A DNA stretch of 20,037 nucleotides from Pelomyxa schiedti (Eukaryota; Evosea; Pelobiontida; Pelomyxidae), in the NCBI GenBank assembly GCA_020536535.1, contig JAHLWZ010001098.1, positions 1 to 20,037 of the forward strand. Direction: 5' to 3'. Position numbers and translations under genes: made by a program. Numbering within the stretch: position 1 is the first letter of the stretch; every line of letters starts with the position of its first letter. The notes below the pieces were generated by a model, which was not told the DNA's origin, ran no database searches, and saw only the letters and a program-made list of their open reading frames with translations. Shown here one piece after another: positions 1 through 8,540 of the stretch.

Positions 1-14
1 CAGAGCGGACGGGT

Positions 15-1707
15 ATGCAGGCGCTGTTGGGGCAGAACACCGTGGGTTGGTTCGTCCGAGACATGCTCCGCGTGGCTCCGGTCGACCCCCTCGACGTCGT
101 CAGCCTCCTGGAGGCTCTCGGGGCCGAGGCCGCGCTCGAGTCCCAGCTGCTGGCCCGGCACGTGCGGCTGCCGCGGCACGTGGACTCCCACAGCCCCGCC
201 GCGGACCGCGACCGGCTGGCGGAGGTGCTGGCCCAGTGCGTGTGCAGGGGGTGGAGGCGGGCGGTCCGCTGGGTTGTGCAGGCGGCCCCGTGCCTGCGGC
301 CCAGGGAGCAGCCCGCGGGCCCGCCGGGGATCACGGGCAGGTGGATACTGAGGCAGGTCCTGTCCGCGTGTGCTGGGGCTCAGGACTGGGACGTCCTTAG
401 GGGGCTGATTGTCGGTTCGCGGCTGGAGAGGGCTGACATGGAGTATGGCGGCAATATTCTTTTGGCCTCGGCCCTACGTTATGGCAACGTGGAGGTAGGT
501 TTCGTGTCAAAAAAAAAAAAAATGATGACTATATTTTTTATATGATATACAAATGCTCGAACTCATACTTTTCTCACACTTGCACATCCCAGCTTGCAGA
601 ATGGATGCACAGGCAATTTGGCTTCTCTAGAAGGGAGTTTGTAGAGAGTTCAGAAACTGTCTGCCCTGTGTGGATTTCGTGAATTCCAATACTATATGTC
701 GTGTAACATTGGGCTGACTTTTTACCAAGAGATCCATAGAATGGTTTTTATCCCACAAGTGGCCAGACCCTGTTTTACCTGGAGACAACCTGTGGATTCG
801 CCTGCTCATCAATTCCATCAGGAGCGGTCACTCTTCTGCCGATATTATCAGGATCATCAACAAATGTCCCACAGAGGGTGATTCATCACTCATTGGTGAC
901 TTGATAGTAACTGCAACGGAATGCAGCCGAAGAGATATCTTGGAGCATTTGCTCGAGAGGCTCGTTCATTGGGAGTACAGCGCCACATCCAAGTGGGCCA
1001 CTTTGATATGTGAGAAAAAGTGGTATGACCTGCTTCTTGCTGTTCTTTCAAGGATCGAGCCGAGAGACCCTGAATCTCATCAGTGCGAGATGCAGACGTG
1101 CGTTGAAACCTTTTGTGACGATCACCAGATAGAGATATGGGTGTCGAACTTCCATATTACGGCAAGATACATTGACATCGAGCCGCTAGTACGGAGCATC
1201 ATTAGGAATCGGGGAATTCTGAATCGTCTGCCCAGGTTCGGCGTTCAGAATTCAGATATGAGCCGGTTCTTCTTCCCAGACTTTCAGATGCGTGGCAGGC
1301 AATTGGGCTTTGCTGCCCTTATAGATTTACCTTTTGATGTTGTCAGATACCTGGTGGATATGTGCCAAGTCCCAATGGCTCCCTACCTGATGTGGCTCCC
1401 TCGTGGAACAATGCTTGATAATTGGCGCCTCTATGGTGCCGCCTACACAAGGCTTGATACCCCCGTCTTTGTCGAGAAAGTGATTTGGTACGCGCATGCC
1501 TCACATCACTGTTCCTGCACCTCAATGTCAGTTGCAATGTCTGTGCTACAATGGATACCCCTTGCCAATCTGGCCCAGATTTTGGGGAACGCAGCCGCCG
1601 TGAGAATGAGAGAGCTGCCCGAAAACGAGGTGTGTGAGAGCTGTGTTCAGCTTTGGGCACGGTTCAACGAAGCCAGGTGCGCACCCTCAGCGGGTTCATC
1701 TCTATGA
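15..1707 (+). CDS. Helical-repeat (ankyrin-like) protein, three exons, about 500 aa, possibly 5'-incomplete
   Basis: Exon 1 (15-494) is GC-rich and stops at GAG|GTAGGT. A 98-nt intron ends in CACATCCCAG, and exon 2 starts at 593 (LAEWMHRQFGFSRREF). Exon 3 starts at 730 after TTTTTACCAAG and runs open to the stop at 1705-1707 (about 325 aa). The exon 2 donor is uncertain: GTAGAG at 641, GTCTGC at 659 and GTGTGG at 668 all keep phase 0. Without this second intron the frame stops at TGA just after 680. The protein is a run of short amphipathic helices with units such as LAEWMHRQF, IEWFLSHKW and VVRYLVDMC, the style of degenerate ankyrin-type repeats in amoebozoan expanded families. No catalytic motif is visible. 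No in-frame stop precedes the ATG at 15, so the true start may lie left of the window. Function is unknown. The reading frame is well supported; the family name is an inference. Confidence 0.7.
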
Positions 1708-3629
1708 ATTCCGTAACCCCAACAAGTTGTCAATCAAAAAAAAGTTCTTTTTTTGTGACTATTTCGTAAGAACGAACGATCGTCAAGGCGACGGCTTGCT
1801 GGTTCATAAATTTAAATGCGGCTGCTTGTTTTGGTTGCTTGTTTTGTACGTCTCATTGTATTTGTTGTCCATAGACTAATTCGACGGATGGTGTGATGAA
1901 AGGTGCAAGACACTCTTACTCTTAGACCGTAATTTTCTGACTGCTTTCACATGGGGGGCTCAATGCCTCTTTGTTGTTTGAGCCGCTTCCAATTCTTCTG
2001 TGATTTTCGTGCATATACGAGAGCCTTGTGTCTTACCATCTTTTCAGTCGATATGTGCAAGACTGAAGCACCAGAGCCTAGTCGAAACTCCGCACCCATA
2101 TAGTTTCTTCAGTGCCGCGAAACATCCTCATTACACTGAGTTTCGAAGCTATGGGTTCCAATTGTGAGAGAAAACCTTGAGGTCTCCAATTCCGCATACA
2201 GCCACGTTATGTTTCTGTTTGAGAAAGACTTTGTGATTGGGACTGTGAATGGTTTCAGCAAAGGCAGAGTTACTTTTTTTCACATTGCAGTATATCTTTC
2301 GTAATCATTACAAAAATGGTGGAACTGGCTGGCTCTACTCTCGTTACAGTATTGCGATGTATACCACATGTATGTATTTAGAGGCTAGACCTTTCTTGAC
2401 TTCTTCCCTCAATAATTCAGCTTATCACCGGTGTTTTAGGATACATCGGAAAGGAAACCGGACCAGTATCTCCCGTAACTATACCATGTGTGATCACATC
2501 TGTTTTTCAAGTAGTTTCGCCATCACTGATAACATCCAGATATTCCTCAAGGACCACTTCTGAATTGGTTCCTTCTTCCAAAGAGTTTTTTCATCCTGAA
2601 TTCTTTTCTTGATTGAAATATCAACTGGATACATCCGCTCCTGTATCTACTTTTACGGTGACAAGATGTCCACACGGCAATTCCACTTGTTGCATGCAAC
2701 AAGTTATCGCAACTCTGATCTAACTATCATCAGTCGTTTGCAACCAGAATTGAGGCACAAAATCAATGCCTTACCTACATGTATTCCTAAGTATAATGTA
2801 ACATATGAGCGATCATAGCCGCTTCTGTTTGGTGTTGCCACTCCTGCCCGTTCACAGCCTCGTAACCCCTCGTAACTTTGTGAATTAATGCCAAAAACAG
2901 CTCCCATTTCAAATTAATTTTCCTATTCGGAAACGGTGATCACGGTGTTGCCTTGCTTGTTCTCAGGAGGCTTTTGCTTGTTGGGAAACGAACACAAACG
3001 CTTGTGGTGGAGCACTGGGTGGTGCAGGAGTGGCAACACCAACAGCAGCCGTTCGGTGGGTGACTAGGCCTTCGACTGTACGGTGTACTTTACAACGCCG
3101 TTAGGGAAAAAAAAAACAAAAAACTCGTATGCGGGTGTGCGGCGCCGAACAAGGGAGGACAGAATGTAGTGAAATGAAATGAAGTTGGAAGCTATTACAA
3201 AAGGTCTGCAAATATGCTCTTGGTGGTGTCTGCCTTCCTCTTGTGGGCACAGGTGATTCCCACAGGGTTTGGACTGTGGCGTGCGCACAGTGGTAGCTTG
3301 ATACAATGTGATTGGTGTATCTTGTGTTTCCATAGGTAGGTGAGCTTGAGATTCTTCAGGACACTCTGTGGAATCTATGTGGATCTGGAGACTCAATGAT
3401 CCTGGCTCCCTTTGTCTCTTCCCTTCCTCTCCCCTATGGGCACCATGTTTGCCTTTGTGTCATGAGAGTGAGCTAAGGCCTTCAGCACAAAGACACGCAT
3501 CTAATCCCGAAATTCAAGGGCAGCTAACCATTTTAAATCTCCATATCCATGGACCTCTCTACTAGAAATTTCTAAAGTAATTGGCTATATATATAAGAGT
3601 ATAAGAGTCTCTTAAATTCTACATTTCAG
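1708..3629. other. Gene-poor AT-rich stretch
   Basis: I see no convincing exon on either strand. Open frames are short, full of stops in neighbouring phases, and have no recognisable composition. The first part probably holds the 3' untranslated region of the gene ending at 1707, with runs of T and a TTGCTTGTTTTG-type repeat near 1825-1850. The stretch contains the 2829-3042 inverted-repeat element listed separately. Confidence 0.5.
2829..3042. repeat. 214-bp element bounded by a 19-bp inverted repeat
   Basis: TTGGTGTTGCCACTCCTGC at 2829-2847 is the exact reverse complement of 3024-3042. Pairing extends outward by CTG/CAG after one unpaired base. No coding capacity lies between the arms. A smaller hairpin, CACAA..TTGTG, sits inside the right half. 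It may be a foldback or MITE-like element; I see no clear target-site duplication. Confidence 0.5.
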
Positions 3630-4397
3630 ATTGCCTGGCATTTCAGGCTGGTATATACACTAATCTTGCCACATTAATATGAAACCATTTCGCAGAGAAG
3701 ATGCAGATGATAATTGAGCATCCCCCAATGGTGAAACCTTATTTCACAGAAGTATGCAAAGCAAATTGCCACTGGTTATACTACTGCAGCTATGGACTCA
3801 TTCCGGTGTGTGTTGCTGGTATTGGTGATCACCAAGGTAAATCCCCCTCCCCCTTTTCATCATCACCCCATTCAAACATAATAGGTAACCCAGACTGACA
3901 GGCAGGTCCAGGAGAATATGTGTGGCTTTACTCCACTTTCTCACATTCATTTACACCCTCAATCTTTTTGTGGGCTCTTAGGGTCCCACACTCTCTTTTC
4001 CTTTTTCCTTCTTCCTTTCTCTTTTTGCTTACTTGTTGCCAGGGTTGATTCAGATATCAGTGACTACACTTCATCTATGGTAGCTCACCATATGTTTGTG
4101 CTCAGTGTACACCCGCAAATTAAGTGCGTCACTACTCTACATTTTTGGTTCTTATTTTCAGTTCAGCACCTTTATGGAGGGGAACAAAACAAGTATTCCT
4201 CTATTACCAGTATTGAAGATTGTGGTGTAAAACATTGGCAATGCCAGTCTGGCCATTCCTTCACACCAACTCCGCCACACTTTCATACCACAAACCTCTT
4301 ACACCAACTTGGTTTGTATTGTCTAGCCCATAAGTACAAGCCGGGAAAAAAACAACTGTTTTTAAGGGCTTCCACATGTAAGAACTTTGCCCTCTAA
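3630..4397 (+). CDS. Tentative multi-exon gene or decayed gene, product unknown
   Basis: A chain of exon-like blocks can be joined in phase: 3630-3650 (21 nt, between CATTTCAG and GTATAT), 3696-3836 (after TTTCGCAG, ending CAAG|GTAAAT), a block from 3906 after GACAGGCAG to about 3966 (donor TT|GTGGGC), a block after TTGTTGCCAG from about 4043 to 4105 (donor A|GTGTAC), and a last block after TTATTTTCAG at about 4163 to the TAA at 4395-4397. The first two introns fit tightly (45 and 69 nt, both phase 1); later junctions are guesses. Visible peptides include KPYFTEVCKANCHWLYYC and VKHWQCQSGHSF, rich in Cys and His, but I recognise no family. It could be a fast-evolving gene, a 3' fragment of one starting further left, or a relic. 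Transcript evidence would decide. Confidence 0.28.
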
Positions 4398-5874
4398 GGC
4401 CCATCTATGGTTGCAACGAACATTGCATTGTTCAGATGTAAGACCACATCTTTGGCTTTCAAACAGTGTCTCAATGACTCTTGGCCATATTTGGCACAAA
4501 AAAAGTAAAGAAAATATATAGAGGTTTTTGTAAAAGGTGTGTTATTTTTTAGCATCATTGATGATAGAATACAGTAATACACGGCCCAGTTTTCTAAAAC
4601 AATGTGCACTATCACCTGCCAACGCCAGCCAGGCAATCCGGAATCAGAGCGAAGCCGGAAGACCAAAAGCCAACGAGGCGGTACCAACTGGGAGCAGCAA
4701 AGGAGGAAGGAAGCGGAAGCCGAGCATCAGCAATGCGCACTATCTTGGGGTGGTCTGCGCCTGCGCAGGATACCGCGGGGGAATGGCAGCCCAGAGGCCA
4801 GCCGGGCAATCCGGAATCAGAGCGAAGCCGGAAGACCCTATATTATAACTGTGTGTATTTGCACTTGAATTCAGAAGAGAACCCACGGAACCAACACTGT
4901 TAAAGGTTGGATACCAAATGGATTCACATGCCTTTTGCATCAAGTGTATCCCGAAACCTGGATATGCCGACTCCAGGACGTTATATTATGGAAATATAGT
5001 GGAGAATACAACAACAGGTTCCTTTGGAATGATATGGCTGAGAGTCCTACTGGAAATGGAAACTACCACTATTTTCCTATAAGGAATACAAATGGGTACA
5101 AACCTGGTATGGCTTAAATCCTCACATTTTGCCCAGGTTTGGTCTTTACTCTTGAGCCACTTGTCAGACATTGTATGTGCATGATTATCATCATTTCTGC
5201 ACTGGCATGTGCACTGTGATTTCCGTCCATATCAGTTCACGAACCTGTCCTGCCAGCCGCGGTTCAGAAGTGCCACCTGTTGAATTAACGAGAATGCACG
5301 AACCGAATCGTTTAACAACACGCAGAGACCACTGTGTGGTATTGACCGATACCATTCATGACGGCGTCGTCACTTTAATTTAATTGTCTATCGTGTTCTC
5401 CCAACTTGGTTAGTGATCAGAGTTCTCTGCTACAGGTATGAAAGGGGATGGCTGAAACGGTGGCTGCTTGACTCCAACCAACAAGTGCCTGTGTGATTGT
5501 TAGAAAACACCGAGTTGTGCAGGAAAGAAGACCTTCTCAATCAAATGTTTTCAGTGGGAGGGTTTTTATGTTGTTGTGATTGCAGGTGGCCAAACCCGCA
5601 AGCTAAACACTGGACACTGTTGGGCTCCATCAGCTCGCTGCACTGACGGCTTAGCGGTGCCTCGTTGCGGAGCCCACAGCCCTGCGTTGGGCAAGGCAGC
5701 AGAGGATGCCTGGCCCCATTGGCGTTTTCATCAGAAAAGTGATAGTGCCAGCCAAAAAAGGCCGTGGTGGCTACAGAACCCTCACGGGAGGCAGGTTCCC
5801 CGATGCACTGGATTGGGCTCTGGCGGAATGGAGGTGACGAGCGCTTTTCCCTGGCACCTGGACTTTGTTTCCCA
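4398..5874. other. Gene-poor stretch
   Basis: No open frame here resembles a protein family I know. Overlapping frames at 4537-4903 arise from a GC-richer patch containing a 41-bp direct repeat. Opposing frames of about 130 aa at 5541-5983 exclude each other and show no motif. A small unrecognised exon cannot be ruled out. Confidence 0.4.
4624..4837. repeat. 41-bp direct repeat, two copies 173 bp apart
   Basis: 4624-4664 and 4797-4837 differ at one base (A at 4631, G at 4804). Each copy reads GCCAGCC(A/G)GGCAATCC and continues through GAAGCCGGAAGACC. The spacer is GC-rich compared with the surroundings and holds CTGCGCCTGCGCAG, a near-palindrome. The block looks like an inserted or duplicated unit in otherwise AT-rich DNA. 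No protein product is supported. Confidence 0.7.
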
Positions 5875-6120
5875 ATATCTCTTTGAGTCCGGGTGCATAA
5901 TTTGCCCGATAAGGCAATTTCTATTTTTTGTGACAACAGCAAGGACTTGGGCGCCCCAACAGGGGCCCTTGGGGGTTACTTGACAACCCCCATGAACACA
6001 GCCACACACCCACGGGCAAGCAAGTCCTGTTGAGGAGATCTCGAAAAAAAAATTCCAAAAAAAATAAATTTCTCAGTCTTTTTTAACGGTAAAATTATGC
6101 ACCCGGACTCAAAGAGATAT
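5875..6120. mobile_element. Candidate non-autonomous (MITE-like) element with perfect 29-bp terminal inverted repeats
   Basis: 5875-5903 (starts ATATCTCTTTGAGTCC) and 6092-6120 (ends GGACTCAAAGAGATAT) are exact reverse complements over 29 bp, separated by 188 nt. The interior has no coding potential. It contains a 7-bp hairpin (GGGGGTT 5971-5977 with AACCCCC 5985-5991), a GC-rich patch GCGCCCCAACAGGGGCCC, and A runs. No transposase and no clear target-site duplication are seen, so a foldback structure or fixed regulatory hairpin is also possible. The right arm ends 98 bp before the ATG at 6219. Confidence 0.5.
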
Positions 6121-6206
6121 GTTTGATCGATCGAATCCGAGTGTTGCATCTCCCCCTCAGACGATCACCCTCTGCACACCTTGAAATTTTTTGTTGTTTT
6201 CACGAA

Positions 6207-6217
6207 ACCAAACAAAC
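6207..6217 (+). promoter_or_regulatory. A/C-rich leader motif ACCAAACAAAC just before the start codon
   Basis: This 11-mer ends one base before the ATG at 6219. The same 11-mer lies in the leader of the minus-strand fusion gene (14896-14906), 19 nt before its ATG. A/C-rich unstructured leaders suit scanning initiation. Whether this is a shared functional element is inference. Confidence 0.35.
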
Positions 6218-6218
6218 G

Positions 6219-7655
6219 ATGGCATCGGGCAACAACAAGGCGCAGTCGCTGCAGCGCAAGCAGTGGCGGGGAGCGGCGGTGTCGGTGGTCGCGATGGTCA
6301 GCGCCGGCGACCAGTTCGCGGCGCTGATGGCGTCGTCCCTGCCGCGGTGCGGGGCGCTCAGCCCGGCCGGCCCCGTGTGCCTCGTCGCGCCGCTGGCCCG
6401 CCACCTCTGGTGCGAGTGGGTCGCGGGGCCGGGCTGCGCCGCGGTGGCGTCGGTCACCCTGGCGCTCGTGAGCAAGGGGGGAGGCGCCTCCCGGGGGCAG
6501 CGGTCGGTGGCGTTCGGCGTGTCCCGCACCACGCTGGGCGTCGCGACGCGGGGCGGGCGCGTCGTCGGCACCACGGGCGACACGGCGAGCTGGGCGGCGC
6601 CCGGCGTCTCGCTGCAGAGGACCTGGGGCATGTTTGGCGCGATTTCGCTGCGGCTGCAGAGGCGAGGCTGGGGCACGGCCACCGCCACGACCACGGGGAC
6701 GGGGACGGAGCGTGACGGGGTCCTGCGTATCAGCAGGGAGGGTGTTGTGTGCGACGCCGTGAATTCCAAGTGGTGGGTCACGTGCGAGAGGGAGGTGGTC
6801 AGAGATAAGAGAGGAGGAACTGTAAGTGCAAGCAACTGCGTGACACTGGCGGTAACTGGAATTCACTGCTACACCACAGCCACGGCCACAACCATAACCA
6901 CAACCACTAGTTCCTGTGAGACGGCGGGACTGACTGTACCGTGCACTGCTGGGATTGATGTTCCGTGGGTGACTTGGGAGGCAAATACCAGAATGAGGAT
7001 GTTCATGAACAACATCTTTCCAGACGAGGCACTATTTGCCCTCAGCTGCGTTTCCACCCAGGAGGTTTCCCTCACGCTGTTTGATGTCCACCAGGCACGC
7101 GAATCAAGGAGAATTTCAGTGCTGGCGCGTACGTCAATGGGGACAAGAGGAATGCAGGATGGTGCTTGTTCTGCTTTGGTGGCTGTGCCATCGTTCCAAG
7201 GCGTTCCTGTTCATGCGTTGGTGTTGAGGAGGAGGAAGACTGACGGCTCTATTGTCTTCATCTTGAAGCCATTATTGGGCACAGTATACCAGGTTGAGGC
7301 CGCAACAGGTCTGACAACGGTGTTGTCGGTGAGGTGCTCAGACCTGTCACAGCTGAGTGACACCATGTTCTGCATTGGGAGGGCCTATGGCTGCGAGAAG
7401 TCCTACGAACTGTGGGACTGCCACAACGTGGAGCAACCAGTGAGGTGCTTCCAAAGCGGTGACAACTTCGACCAGGTAATTGCAGGCTGCGGATTCCTGT
7501 TCGCAGTGAGCGAGAGGGACAGGAAGATACACGTGATTGACGCGTCGTCAGGGCTGGCTGCCATGATCACCCTCGATGTGCTGTTTGCCTCCACGTTTTA
7601 CATCAACCAGCAGTCATCTCTCTTCGTCTCATGCTCACTCTTTGAGGGGTGGTGA
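6219..7655 (+). CDS. Uncharacterised protein of about 478 aa, probable beta-propeller, amoebozoan family type
   Basis: A single long open frame. I choose ATG 6219 (MASGNNKAQS) because AAACG-ATGG is a good initiation context next to an A/C-rich leader; an upstream in-frame ATG at 6123 would add 32 unlikely residues and lies just past the inverted-repeat element. The N-terminal third is very GC-rich and includes DQFAALMASSLPRCGALSP followed by PLARHLWCEWV, a pattern I associate from memory with a large Pelomyxa family. A Thr-rich low-complexity run (TTATATTITTTTSS) sits at about residues 217-230. The C-terminal half has short beta-rich units with alternating hydrophobic residues (VSLTLFDVHQA, SYELWDCHN, KIHVIDASSGL), typical of WD/kelch-like propeller blades. 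No catalytic residues are evident, and no signal peptide or membrane segment is seen. A perfect GTAAGT at 6822 is in frame, but I find no in-phase acceptor that improves the protein. Function is unknown. Confidence 0.75.
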   Translation: MASGNNKAQSLQRKQWRGAAVSVVAMVSAGDQFAALMASSLPRCGALSPAGPVCLVAPLARHLWCEWVAGPGCAAVASVTLALVSKGGGASRGQRSVAFGVSRTTLGVATRGGRVVGTTGDTASWAAPGVSLQRTWGMFGAISLRLQRRGWGTATATTTGTGTERDGVLRISREGVVCDAVNSKWWVTCEREVVRDKRGGTVSASNCVTLAVTGIHCYTTATATTITTTTSSCETAGLTVPCTAGIDVPWVTWEANTRMRMFMNNIFPDEALFALSCVSTQEVSLTLFDVHQARESRRISVLARTSMGTRGMQDGACSALVAVPSFQGVPVHALVLRRRKTDGSIVFILKPLLGTVYQVEAATGLTTVLSVRCSDLSQLSDTMFCIGRAYGCEKSYELWDCHNVEQPVRCFQSGDNFDQVIAGCGFLFAVSERDRKIHVIDASSGLAAMITLDVLFASTFYINQQSSLFVSCSLFEGW

Positions 7656-8540
7656 ACAGCCACTTTTTTTTTGTTTGATGGGGTGTCTGTTACACGAAAG
7701 CCTCTCACGTGACGTTCTGGTTGTGTGCTCGAGCGCGCTGCACGAGGTGCCTTCGCGTTCTGATTTCCATGGTGTGCTGTTTTCCTCCTTCAGTTCATCT
7801 TACTCAAGCATGTTGGCGCAGATTGGCCAGTCTGAACTACACGGCCGCGGAATATCCTGAGATGACCATTGCACGCTTTGGATGATTCTTTCACTTCATA
7901 TCTGCATGACAACAAAGAGGCTGAAATTCAACACGAAAAGGTTGGTTCCCTGCTTTTACTGGATCACGGCCTAATGGAAAAGTAAGGATTTCCTTTTCCT
8001 ACCCCATTTTAATTTGTGCACAGTACTTTGGCTCTCGCAACCTCACTGGTGAACTTGATTTCTGGGATACAGCCAGACCTTCTCAAGAATTGGGTCCGTT
8101 CCACTGAGGCACATCGCACTACCTCACTGGTGTAGATTCCATTCTTCATCTTTTTTTGCTTAACTTTCAAAGACCCAATTTGAGCAATACTGCCCATAAT
8201 TCTTCAGATTGTTCACCAGGTTGATCCAGACACATGATGAACAATATGAACTCCTTTACCCTGACACAATCTACATCATTGACTCACTGTATAAAATGAA
8301 ATTTCATGTTCTTTCTTTCGCGTGTCTTTTCCGGCTCCAAAAACCACTACGCCTGGCTGAATAAAATAATCACCAGACCGGAACGCTGTCATTTTCCTGT
8401 CATCTCAAGGTGTTTTTTTTTATAAAAATCACCTGATGGTCTGCGAAATGATCGATCATTTCGGCCGAAAGTGGACAACGAAATTTTGGGCAACGAAAGT
8501 TTTTTTTGGAACGAAGGTTTCTAATCATACGGTAAGAAGC
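7656..8540. other. Convergent intergenic region
   Basis: This lies between the stop of the plus-strand propeller gene and the stop of the minus-strand fusion gene, so it should hold both 3' untranslated regions and poly(A) sites. It is AT-rich with T runs. No further gene is seen; the short open frames at 7576-7860 and 8009-8197 lack support. A 20-bp palindrome is listed separately. Confidence 0.5.
8444..8463. repeat. Perfect 20-bp palindrome downstream of the fusion gene
   Basis: CGAAATGATCGATCATTTCG equals its own reverse complement. It lies 77 nt beyond the stop codon of the minus-strand fusion gene, next to three CGAA-containing units (CAACGAAATTTTGGG, CAACGAAAG, GAACGAAGG) between 8475 and 8520. 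As RNA it would form a 10-bp stem. A role in 3'-end formation, or as a protein-binding site, is speculative. Confidence 0.5.

Noticed and set aside
5949-5970. GCGCCCCAACAGGGGC, resembling a retroviral tRNA primer-binding site
   Set aside because: No LTRs, no polypurine tract and no gag or pol remains flank it; it sits inside the inverted-repeat element.
5541-5983. Opposing frames of 133 and 135 codons
   Set aside because: They overlap on opposite strands, partly cover the inverted-repeat arm, and show no family motif.
6165-6866. 233- and 211-codon minus-strand frames
   Set aside because: They mirror the GC-rich 5' end of the plus-strand gene at 6219, are Arg/Pro-biased and have no motif.
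6822-6980. Introns starting at GTAAGT (6822) or GTAACT (6852) in the propeller gene
   Set aside because: The frame is open throughout, and no nearby acceptor clearly improves the product; only a 129-nt frame-neutral option exists, which I cannot support.
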